A stretch of 14,448 nt of DNA. Source: Burkholderiales bacterium UBA2459 (GTDB lineage Bacteria > Pseudomonadota > Gammaproteobacteria > Burkholderiales > Burkholderiaceae_E). This document shows positions 6,851 to 13,198 of this stretch, piece after piece. The notes under the pieces are model-generated. The model was not told the DNA's origin and ran no database searches. It saw only the letters and a list, made by a program, of their open reading frames with translations. Within the stretch, counting starts at the first letter, position 1; the number at the start of each line of letters is the position of its first letter. The position numbers and the translations under genes were made by a program. The stretch lies in contig DDPV01000015.1 in the NCBI GenBank assembly GCA_002342365.1, positions 43,635 to 58,082 on the forward strand, written 5' to 3'.

Positions 6851-8740
6851 ATGGAAAGCCTGCTGTTCCAACTTCTCAACGGCTTAGCAAGCGCCTCCAC
6901 ACTTTTTTTGTTGGCCTCGGGTTTGTCGCTGATTTTCGGTGTGAGCCGGATTGTCAACTTCGCTCATGGATCGTTCTATATGTTAGGCCTTTATCTGGCC
7001 TGCTCGCTGGCCAACGGGTTAACCGCATACGATCCACAGCTTGCAGTCTCTGCCTATTGGGGCGCCATCCTGGCTAGCAGTTTGCTGGTCGCAGCGCTTG
7101 GCCTTTTGATTGAGCGCGGTATTTTGCGCCGGCTCTACGATGCGCCCGAATTGATGCAATTGCTGGCAAGCTTTGCCCTAGTATTGCTGCTGCGCGATGC
7201 AACGCTTGCGCTATGGGGCGCTGAGGATAGGCTCGGGCCGCGCGCGCCTGGTCTGGAGGGGCATTTCACGATTCTTGATCGGCGCTTTCCGGTTTACGAT
7301 GCGCTCTTGATTGCGATCGGCCCAATCGTTCTTGTATCGTTATGGGTATTGCTAACAAGAACGTCCTGGGGACATTGCGTGCGGGCGGCAAGCGAGGACC
7401 GCGACATGAGCGCCTTGCTTGGCGTGAATCAACCGAGACTCTTGGCCTCGGTTTTCGCTCTGGGTTCGGCGCTCGCCGCTTTTGCCGGTGCTTTGCAAAT
7501 GCCGCGAGAGCCTGCACATCTGGCGCTCGATTTGCACGCGGTTGGCGATGCCTTTGTGGTCGTGGTGGTGGGTGGACTCGGCTCGATACCCGGAGCCTTT
7601 TTAGCTTCGCTTTTTATCGGCTTGACCAAGGCGCTGTGCGCCTGGGCAGGCGATGTCAACATCCTCGGTGTTGATCTCTCGATGCCAAAGCTCACCTTGG
7701 TGGTTGAGTTTGTGATCATGGCGCTGGTGCTCATGATCCGTCCCTGGGGCTTGTTGGGTAAGCCGCTGACTGCGGCTCGGCTCAGGCACCAGCCCGACAC
7801 CGCGCCCCAGGACTTGAGCAAGACGCAATCGTCGCTGATTGCCGCAGCGATTGTGCTTGGGGTGATTGCGATCAGCTACGCGGGTTCCAACGACTACGGG
7901 CTGATTCTGGGCGTTGATGCGATGTTGATGGTGATGCTGGCTGCTTCGTTGCACTGGATGATGTCAGCTGCTGGCTTGCATTCCTTCGGACATGCAGCTT
8001 ACTTTGGCGCCGGTGCTTACGCTGCGGGCTTGCTGAGTTTGAAGCTGAAGTGGGGGTTTTTCGCAAGTGTTTTGATGGCACCCTTTGTCGCGGCGGCCTT
8101 AGCGATGGTGTTTGCAAGCGCTTGTATCCGCTTGAGCGGGGTTTATCTCGCCATGCTTACGCTGGCCTTCTCCCAGATTATCTGGTCGGTTATTTTTCAG
8201 TGGGATGCTTTGGCAGGCGGCAGCAACGGCCTGGTCGGGATCTGGCCCGAGGGTGTGTTTGCCGAGCGGCGGTATTTTGCTTTGCTGGTTTTCGTCCTGC
8301 TTGTCCTATCCTTTTTTGCGATCCGACGCGCACAGCAAAGCTATTGGGCCTTGGCGCTGCGCGCTGCGCGCGATTCACCCTTGCGACTTCAAGCGCAAGG
8401 TCTGAGCCCCGACGCCTTGCAGTGGTTTGCTTTCGTCAGTGCAGCTTGGCTGGCTGGTCTTGCGGGTGCGCTCTTTGCATTTTCGAAAGGAAGCATTTCG
8501 CCGGATCTGTTATCGATCAGCCGCTCGATCGATGTGCTTGTGATGGTGCTGTTGGGAGGCTTGCAAAGCCTGTGGGGCCCGCTTTGGGGTGGATTGAGCT
8601 TTACGGGCTTGCAGGACTGGTTAGCTCGTGACTGGAGCTATTGGCGCGCGATGCTGGGTTTGATGCTCCTTGGGATCATCATGCTGTTGCCCGGCGGCTT
8701 AAGTGCTATGAGCGGGTCAAAAGCGTTCAAAACGTCATGA
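6851..8740 (+). CDS. Fused LivH-LivM-type permease of a branched-chain amino acid-type ABC transporter
   Basis: A 629-residue inner-membrane protein joining both permease halves, normally separate genes of about 290-310 and 310-420 residues. The LivH half covers about 1-302: SGLSLIFGVSRIVNFAHG near the start and FVVVVVGGLGSIPGAFLASL at about 235-254. A hydrophilic linker of about 25 residues (303-327, HQPDTAPQDLSKTQS) follows. The LivM half covers about 328-629: GLHSFGHAAYFGAGAYAAG at 375-393 and, near the end, VLVMVLLGGLQSLWGP. Multiple hydrophobic segments occur throughout. The sequence is continuous with no frameshift, so the fusion looks genuine. The ATG at 6851 has no good Shine-Dalgarno. 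The stop overlaps the LivG start by ATGA. The 67-base gap upstream holds two AAGCGCCG copies (6799 and 6826). Confidence 0.93.
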   Translation: MESLLFQLLNGLASASTLFLLASGLSLIFGVSRIVNFAHGSFYMLGLYLACSLANGLTAYDPQLAVSAYWGAILASSLLVAALGLLIERGILRRLYDAPELMQLLASFALVLLLRDATLALWGAEDRLGPRAPGLEGHFTILDRRFPVYDALLIAIGPIVLVSLWVLLTRTSWGHCVRAASEDRDMSALLGVNQPRLLASVFALGSALAAFAGALQMPREPAHLALDLHAVGDAFVVVVVGGLGSIPGAFLASLFIGLTKALCAWAGDVNILGVDLSMPKLTLVVEFVIMALVLMIRPWGLLGKPLTAARLRHQPDTAPQDLSKTQSSLIAAAIVLGVIAISYAGSNDYGLILGVDAMLMVMLAASLHWMMSAAGLHSFGHAAYFGAGAYAAGLLSLKLKWGFFASVLMAPFVAAALAMVFASACIRLSGVYLAMLTLAFSQIIWSVIFQWDALAGGSNGLVGIWPEGVFAERRYFALLVFVLLVLSFFAIRRAQQSYWALALRAARDSPLRLQAQGLSPDALQWFAFVSAAWLAGLAGALFAFSKGSISPDLLSISRSIDVLVMVLLGGLQSLWGPLWGGLSFTGLQDWLARDWSYWRAMLGLMLLGIIMLLPGGLSAMSGSKAFKTS

Positions 8741-9618
8741 TGCCCAAGCCATCGCTTCAATCGCACGATGCCCGCCAAGCACGCGCTTCAAACGACGCAA
8801 GCGCCCGCGGGCCTTATCAGCAAAGCGCGGCAAACCCAGCCCCTGCAGTCTTGCGTGCTGAGTCGCTGGCAAAGTCTTTTGGCGGCCTGAAGGCTGTTGA
8901 TGGCTTGAGTTTCTCACTTGCTAAGGGCGAACTTCTTGGCCTGATCGGACCCAATGGCGCGGGGAAAACCACTTGCTTTCATTTGCTTCACGGCCAATTG
9001 AAGGCCGATCACGGTGCCATCTTCCTTCAGGATCAGGACATCACCCGACTCGCTTCGACCCGGCGCAGTCAAATGGGATTGGCACGAAGCTTTCAGGTCG
9101 CTGCGGTCTATCCGGCACTGCGGGTGATTGATCATCTTCGCTTTGCGCAACGCATGCCGGTGTTGCGTGGCTTACGCTGGCTTGAAAACGTCAATGCGTC
9201 TGACGCATCGGCTGCTATGATCTGGCTGCAGCGTCTTCAGCTGGACAATCAGGCGCATCGTTTTGCGCATGAACTCGCTTATAGCGACCTCAAGCGTCTT
9301 GAGCTTGCAATGGTTCTCGCTCAGCGGCCCTCGGTGCTGCTGATGGACGAACCCACCGCGGGATTGCCGGCTGCAGCGCGCCAATCGCTGATGCGTCTCG
9401 TACGCCAGCTGGCAAGCGAGGAGCAATTGGCGGTGCTGCTCACCGAACATGCGATGGATGTGGTTTTTGGCTTTGCTGATCGTTTGATGGTGATGCATCG
9501 CGGGCGCTTGATTGCTGAGGGGTCGGCTCAGGCCATTGCTGAGGATGAGGCTGTTCGCGAAGCCTACCTCGGCAGTCTGAAGCTGCATGCGATTTTGGCG
9601 GCCCGAGTCAGCGGATGA
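8737..9618 (+). CDS. livG: ABC transporter ATP-binding protein, LivG type
   Basis: A 293-residue ATPase that would power the fused permease. Walker A is GPNGAGKTT (71-79), the Q-loop is GLARSFQ (114-120), Walker B is VLLMDE (200-205) and the switch histidine is His238 in LLTEHAMD. The signature region reads ELAYSDLKRLELA; Ser183 takes the place of the conserved glycine (LSGGQ, or LAYGDLK in related LivG). About 37 Ala/Ser/Gln-rich, probably disordered residues precede the domain start (VLRAESLAKSFGG), so the protein exceeds the usual 250-260 residues. I chose the ATG at 8737, whose ATGA overlaps the permease stop; an adjacent ATG at 8740 is equally possible. The frame is open further upstream from a TTG at 8641, but that would overlap the permease by 100 bases. 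The 3' end overlaps livF by ATGA. Confidence 0.92.
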   Translation: MMPKPSLQSHDARQARASNDASARGPYQQSAANPAPAVLRAESLAKSFGGLKAVDGLSFSLAKGELLGLIGPNGAGKTTCFHLLHGQLKADHGAIFLQDQDITRLASTRRSQMGLARSFQVAAVYPALRVIDHLRFAQRMPVLRGLRWLENVNASDASAAMIWLQRLQLDNQAHRFAHELAYSDLKRLELAMVLAQRPSVLLMDEPTAGLPAAARQSLMRLVRQLASEEQLAVLLTEHAMDVVFGFADRLMVMHRGRLIAEGSAQAIAEDEAVREAYLGSLKLHAILAARVSG

Positions 9619-10310
9619 ACGACTGTCAAGCGCTGCTCGAGGTGAAAAAGCTGTCCACTTTTTACGGTGCTGCCCAGGCATTGTTTGAGCTGAGCTTTCG
9701 CCTTGACGAGGGCGAGGTTCTTGCGCTCGTCGGACCCAACGGTGCTGGCAAATCAACCACCCTGAAATCGATTGTTTCCTGGGTGGATCGCTGGGAAGGT
9801 GAAATCTTGTTTCGCTCAAGCTCGCTCAAGGGCTTGTCAACGCATCAGATTGCAGCCAAGGGCATTGCCCTGGTTCCGGAAGACCGACGTATTTTCACAA
9901 GTTTGACGGTTGAAGAAAATTTGCGACTCGGTGCTCAGGTGCTCAAGCGTCGCAGGCTTCAGACGCACAACAGCCTATCGCGGGGCCAGCGCTCAGGGCT
10001 TTGGGATCTTGAAGCCGTGTTGACCCTCTTTCCGCCGCTTGCCCCGATGCTCAAACGTTCGGCCGGACAGACGTCGGGTGGTGAGCAACAAATGCTCAGC
10101 ATTGCTCGGGCCCTGATGGGTCAACCTCAGCTCTTGCTACTCGATGAGCCCTCTGAAGGGGTGGCACCCAAAATCGTCGAAGCAATGGCGCAGGCGATTG
10201 TGTCGATGAAGCGGGCAGGGCTTTCGATCCTCTTGTCTGAGCAGAACCGCTACTTTTGCGATGCGATTGCAGATCGCCAGCTCGAACTCAACCAAGGCTT
10301 GTTGCAATAA
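9615..10310 (+). CDS. livF: ABC transporter ATP-binding protein, LivF type
   Basis: A 231-residue second ATPase of the importer. Walker A is GPNGAGKST (40-48), the signature is TSGGEQQ (153-159), Walker B is LLLLDE (173-178), and LLSEQN (207-211) matches the LivF form of the switch region, which has Gln-Asn rather than His. VPEDRRIFTSLTVEENL (88-103) is typical LivF. Two oddities stand out. About 15 extra residues (roughly 112-128, KRRRLQTHNSLSRGQRS) lie before the helix DLEAVLTLFP. The C terminus stops at LELNQGLLQ, without the final 25-30 residues (the ELL...AYLG helix) seen in most LivF proteins. Both catalytic halves look intact, so it is probably functional. It starts within the ATGA shared with livG. 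It ends 16 bases before the stop of the convergent SOUL-like gene. Confidence 0.92.
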   Translation: MNDCQALLEVKKLSTFYGAAQALFELSFRLDEGEVLALVGPNGAGKSTTLKSIVSWVDRWEGEILFRSSSLKGLSTHQIAAKGIALVPEDRRIFTSLTVEENLRLGAQVLKRRRLQTHNSLSRGQRSGLWDLEAVLTLFPPLAPMLKRSAGQTSGGEQQMLSIARALMGQPQLLLLDEPSEGVAPKIVEAMAQAIVSMKRAGLSILLSEQNRYFCDAIADRQLELNQGLLQ

Positions 10311-10326
10311 GCTTGCAATCGAGGAT

Positions 10327-10998
10327 TCAGTTTTGCCGGACCGGGATAAGAATTTCGTTGCGCCGGTTAAAGGGCAGGGTGAAGGGATCGTTATAACGGG
10401 CAATTTGCGGGCCCCCAAGTGCTGTCCAGGCTTTGGCCTGAATCCACTGCCTTAACTGCGCACTGCGATCTTCGATGGCTGACTGGGTGGTAAACCCTGA
10501 AAAGCGAATCACCGCATAGAGCCCTTCTTCGACTTCCCGAAGGCGCACAGCGCTGTTGTTGGGCTTGGGCAAAGACTGCAATCGGTAGCTCGAAGGCATC
10601 ACAAAATGCATGCGCCACTGCTCTCCTTGGGCGCTTGCATTGGGCTCGACCGTGACGGGGGCAGTCATTGCAATTTTTTCAGAACGATCCGGTTGTTGAA
10701 CCGATTGGTTGTTACCGAAAATATAATCGGCAATCAGTCTGAAGCCACGGCGTGATGCCTCGTCAAAACTTCCCTCGACCTGTACTTCGGCGACGGTAAA
10801 GGGCGCGTAAGCCCGAAGCTCCATGCGATCTTCTTGCAACAAGAGCTTGTAGCGAGGCTCTTCGATAGCCATCGCTAACCCTGAGGCAATCGCCAGTGCA
10901 ATCGCGAGTGCAATCGCAACACCAGCTTTAAGCCAGCGCAAGCAGTTTTTGGGCCAATGCGGTCCACATGCGAATCGATGCAGGGAGTAAATCGTCAT
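10327..10998 (-). CDS. Exported SOUL haem-binding-like protein
   Basis: A 223-residue protein of the SOUL/HBP family, which binds haem or related tetrapyrroles in some members and is mostly uncharacterised in bacteria. Family motifs run along the sequence: YKLLLQEDRMELRAYAPF, GFRLIADYIFGNN, KIAMTAPV, HFVMPSSY, VIRFSGF and RYNDPFTLPF, ending RRNEILIPV. The N terminus has a long polar stretch, then a hydrophobic core of repeated AIAL and an AMA cleavage site, so it is probably secreted to the periplasm. The start is uncertain. ATG at 10998 has AGGA ten bases upstream, but overlaps the upstream amidohydrolase gene by 71 bases. ATG at 11007 (226 residues) and a TTG at 10941 (204 residues, 14-base overlap) are alternatives, and the last would give a cleaner signal peptide. 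It follows the amidohydrolase gene in one transcript. Confidence 0.88.
   Translation of the reverse strand: MTIYSLHRFACGPHWPKNCLRWLKAGVAIALAIALAIASGLAMAIEEPRYKLLLQEDRMELRAYAPFTVAEVQVEGSFDEASRRGFRLIADYIFGNNQSVQQPDRSEKIAMTAPVTVEPNASAQGEQWRMHFVMPSSYRLQSLPKPNNSAVRLREVEEGLYAVIRFSGFTTQSAIEDRSAQLRQWIQAKAWTALGGPQIARYNDPFTLPFNRRNEILIPVRQN
10886..10921. repeat. Three 12-bp tandem repeats encoding AIAL units of a signal peptide
   Basis: Three consecutive 12-base units, GCAATCGCCAGT, GCAATCGCGAGT and GCAATCGCAACA, start at 10886, 10898 and 10910. On the minus strand they encode the AIALAIALAIA hydrophobic core of the SOUL-like protein's signal peptide. Twelve bases is four codons, so a gain or loss of one unit would stay in frame and change only the length of the hydrophobic core. 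Confidence 0.75.
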
Positions 10999-12244
10999 TG
11001 AAGTCATATCCTGGGTGATGGACCATGCAACTGCCAGGCGAATCGCCATTTCCCATCAGGAAGTAACAACCCGGCCTGACTTCCAGCATGCTGGCAAAGT
11101 CTTCACTGCCGGCAATGGCGGCAGTTTGCCCGTCGACCATGTCATCGCCAAAGCATTCCCGGGCAACTTGCTCGACCAATGCAGCGCTTGCCGGGTGATT
11201 CACCAGAACCGGGTAGCCCCTGCGGTAATCGACGCTTGCGCTGCAGCCGAAACTCTCGCACTGCAGTTCGATCAAACGCCTGATCCGGCTTTCAAGCAAG
11301 TCACGGGTTGTTGGATCGAGCGCCCGCACGCTCAGTTCAAGCCTGGCTTGCTGCGGAATGACGTTGTGGGTGCCTCTTTCGCCGGCAATCAGTTTGCCTA
11401 TCGAAATCACCGCATTGGCAAATGGATCGACATTACGCGACACAATGCTTTGCAGGGCCATGACCACGGAAGCGGCTGCAACGGTCGGGTCGACACTGCG
11501 GTGCGGGAATGCAGCATGGCCGCCCTTGCCTTCAATCAAGACGTCAACCCGATCGCTCGAGGCCATCATGGGTCCCGGTCGCAAGTGCACTTTTCCAAGC
11601 CCCAGAGTCGGTGCATTGTGCATCCCGAAAATTTGTTCACAGGGAAAACGCTCAAAGAGGCCATCCCTGACCATGGCCATCGCCCCCCCGCCGTCCTGTC
11701 CGTTTTCCTCAGCAGGCTGAAAGATCAAATGCAAGCGTCCATGCCAGTTCTCGCAGGCAGCTTGCGCCTTGCGTTGGGCGATCAAACGCGCAGCGCCTAA
11801 AAGACTGGCGGTATGGCCGTCGTGGCCACAGGCATGCATGAACCCGGCGCGTCGGCTTGCATAGGCCTTGCCCGTTTGCTCTTGGATCGGCAACGCGTCC
11901 ATGTCGGCACGAAAGCCAAAACCCGGGCCGAGATCGGCGGGGTCCTTCGCCTTCGCTACAAAGTGCATTACTGCGACCACGCCGGTGCGGCCAACGCCCT
12001 CATGGACCTCATAACCCCACATCCGCAGCATGCTTGCCACGATGGCTGAGGTGCGGTGTTCTTCAAAGGCAAGTTCAGGCTGCTGATGAATATCCTGTCT
12101 GAGCAGGCGAGCCAAATAAGCGCTTTGTGCGATCTCATCGGCTGGCTGGTCTGAGGCAGGCTTGAATAAGCTCAGCGCTTTGCCGCTTCGAATCGAATCA
12201 ATCAGCTCAAGCGCTGCGGGATCAAGCGCGGTATTGATAGCCAT
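10928..12244 (-). CDS. M20-family amidohydrolase (hippurate / N-acyl-amino-acid hydrolase type)
   Basis: A 438-residue metal-dependent cytoplasmic amidohydrolase of the HipO/AbgB/IAA-amino-acid hydrolase group, which cleaves acyl or aromatic groups from amino acids. Metal-site motifs are RADMDALPI (112-120), HACGHDGH (137-144, Cys139 and His141 as ligands), PAEENGQDGGGAM (177-189), GMHN with His209, and HHPGYDFND near the end (His409/410). The dimerisation lid carries GKGGHAAFPH, also typical. No signal peptide is present. I chose the ATG at 12244 because GGAG lies five bases upstream; a GTG six bases further out would sit directly on that sequence. The protein has an N-terminal extension of about 40 residues before the usual LRRDIHQQPEL-like start. 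Its 3' end overlaps the SOUL-like gene. The neighbouring importer is convergent, so shared function is only a suggestion. Confidence 0.93.
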   Translation of the reverse strand: MAINTALDPAALELIDSIRSGKALSLFKPASDQPADEIAQSAYLARLLRQDIHQQPELAFEEHRTSAIVASMLRMWGYEVHEGVGRTGVVAVMHFVAKAKDPADLGPGFGFRADMDALPIQEQTGKAYASRRAGFMHACGHDGHTASLLGAARLIAQRKAQAACENWHGRLHLIFQPAEENGQDGGGAMAMVRDGLFERFPCEQIFGMHNAPTLGLGKVHLRPGPMMASSDRVDVLIEGKGGHAAFPHRSVDPTVAAASVVMALQSIVSRNVDPFANAVISIGKLIAGERGTHNVIPQQARLELSVRALDPTTRDLLESRIRRLIELQCESFGCSASVDYRRGYPVLVNHPASAALVEQVARECFGDDMVDGQTAAIAGSEDFASMLEVRPGCYFLMGNGDSPGSCMVHHPGYDFNDDLLPASIRMWTALAQKLLALA

Positions 12245-12338
12245 GTGCACTCCGGGAACTTTACAGTACGAATAACGCTATTGTCTCAGCTGCGGCACTT
12301 TCCGGAAACAGCCTCGCAAGTCACGCAAAGGATCCTCT
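12245..12338. promoter_or_regulatory. Divergent region between the amidohydrolase and Spy-like genes
   Basis: These 94 bases should contain promoters in both directions. Visible elements are the ribosome-binding sites at either end (GGAG for the amidohydrolase, AAAGGA at about 12327-12332 for the Spy-like gene) and a perfect 10-base palindrome TTTCCGGAAA at 12299-12308 that could be an operator. I could not find a well-spaced -35/-10 pair in either direction. Confidence 0.35.
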
Positions 12339-13136
12339 ATGCACTTTCGCTCTCAAGCTCTCACGCGCACCGCTTTGATTGCGGTTTCAGCCAAGCTTTT
12401 GATTGGCACAAGCCTCGCTCAGCCATTACCCGTTGCTCCGATGCCAGCGGCCGACACGCAGGCTCGGCATCAGGCGATGCGGTGGATGCACCAGCGCATG
12501 ATGGATCCGGTGCGGCGCACGCAAAACCGTCTTGACCGGCTTGGCCAGGATCTTCACCTTAAAGCGGATCAGCAGGCTTCATGGGACGCTTTGCGCGAGC
12601 ACCTGATGCTTCGGGCCCAGGTTTTAGCCGAGCAAATCAAGACGAGGCGCGCTGCGACGGCTTTAGGCTATGCAGGGCAGAGCGGCGCGAGCGAGCAAGC
12701 GCAACAAGCACAGCCGCAACAGCAGCTCCAGCAAAGGCCTCAGGATCAGCACCGGGACCAGGCTTTGAAACTGAGCCCGGATCAGGCGCTTGAGCAGCGT
12801 GCTTCGCGCTTGCGTGAACAGGCCAAACAACTCGAGCAGACCGCCGGGCTCGTCCGCGCCTTGTATGAGAAGTTATCGCCTGAGCAGCGCACCATCATGC
12901 GGCTGCACCGCGAGCTGGGCGCTGATCGTATGAGGGTCTGGCGGGGGATGCGCCCGGCCATGCCAGCGATGCCAGGATTCGCACCTGAACGCATGAAACG
13001 TGGCGAAATTGAGATCGATCAACAGCTTGCCTTCGCGGAATTGCCCCATGCTGGAGCGCTGATGGCCATGTTTGAGACCTTTCAAGCGCTTGATGTCGAC
13101 GAGCCTTTTGATGAAGCCTTATCCTTGATGCCTTGA
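12339..13136 (+). CDS. Exported Spy/CpxP-like (LTxxQ-type) periplasmic protein
   Basis: A 265-residue protein with a signal peptide (residues 1-27, probable cleavage SLA|QP). The mature part is almost wholly helical and highly charged. The two LTxxQ-like elements of Spy/CpxP chaperones appear as DLHLKADQQASWDAL (71-85) and KLSPEQRTIMRLHRE (178-192). A long Gln/Ala-rich segment (about 115-142) and a probable coiled coil (about 148-175) lie between them. The C-terminal part is rich in Met and Pro (MRPAMPAMPGF). Relatives are ATP-independent chaperones or stress sensors of the periplasm. At 265 residues it is much longer than Spy (about 160). The start is supported by AAAGGA six bases before the ATG. 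No two-component sensor lies next to it; the ECF gene of the window is 11 kb away. Family assignment is moderate, since the group is poorly conserved. Confidence 0.75.
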   Translation: MHFRSQALTRTALIAVSAKLLIGTSLAQPLPVAPMPAADTQARHQAMRWMHQRMMDPVRRTQNRLDRLGQDLHLKADQQASWDALREHLMLRAQVLAEQIKTRRAATALGYAGQSGASEQAQQAQPQQQLQQRPQDQHRDQALKLSPDQALEQRASRLREQAKQLEQTAGLVRALYEKLSPEQRTIMRLHRELGADRMRVWRGMRPAMPAMPGFAPERMKRGEIEIDQQLAFAELPHAGALMAMFETFQALDVDEPFDEALSLMP

Positions 13137-13144
13137 GCCTTGGG

Positions 13145-13166
13145 TGGCGCAGCATTGGCTGCGCCA
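13145..13166 (+). terminator. Strong 9-bp hairpin after the Spy-like gene
   Basis: A perfect 9-base stem TGGCGCAGC / GCTGCGCCA with an ATTG loop starts nine bases after the Spy-like stop codon. It ends 32 bases before the next start codon. The stem is very GC-rich and should fold in RNA. No T-run follows (GGCTATCGCGG), so it is not a canonical intrinsic terminator. It could be a factor-assisted terminator, a processing signal or a transcript-stabilising 3' end that lets the two flanking genes be expressed differently. Confidence 0.5.
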
Positions 13167-13198
13167 GGCTATCGCGGCAAAAAGGGGAGCAATCGGCT

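Noticed and set aside
10302..10318. TTGCAA-TAAGC-TTGCAA hairpin at the livF stop as a terminator
   Set aside because: The stem is only six base pairs, half A/T or T/A, with no T-run following, so it is too weak to call.
11015..11800. 261-codon open frame on the plus strand within the amidohydrolase gene
   Set aside because: It is fully antisense to an M20 enzyme with all metal motifs intact, and it has no family motif or good ribosome-binding site.
12299..12308. Palindrome TTTCCGGAAA between divergent genes as a regulator binding site
   Set aside because: A perfect 10-base palindrome is short enough to arise by chance, and no regulator gene is nearby; noted only within the intergenic entry.
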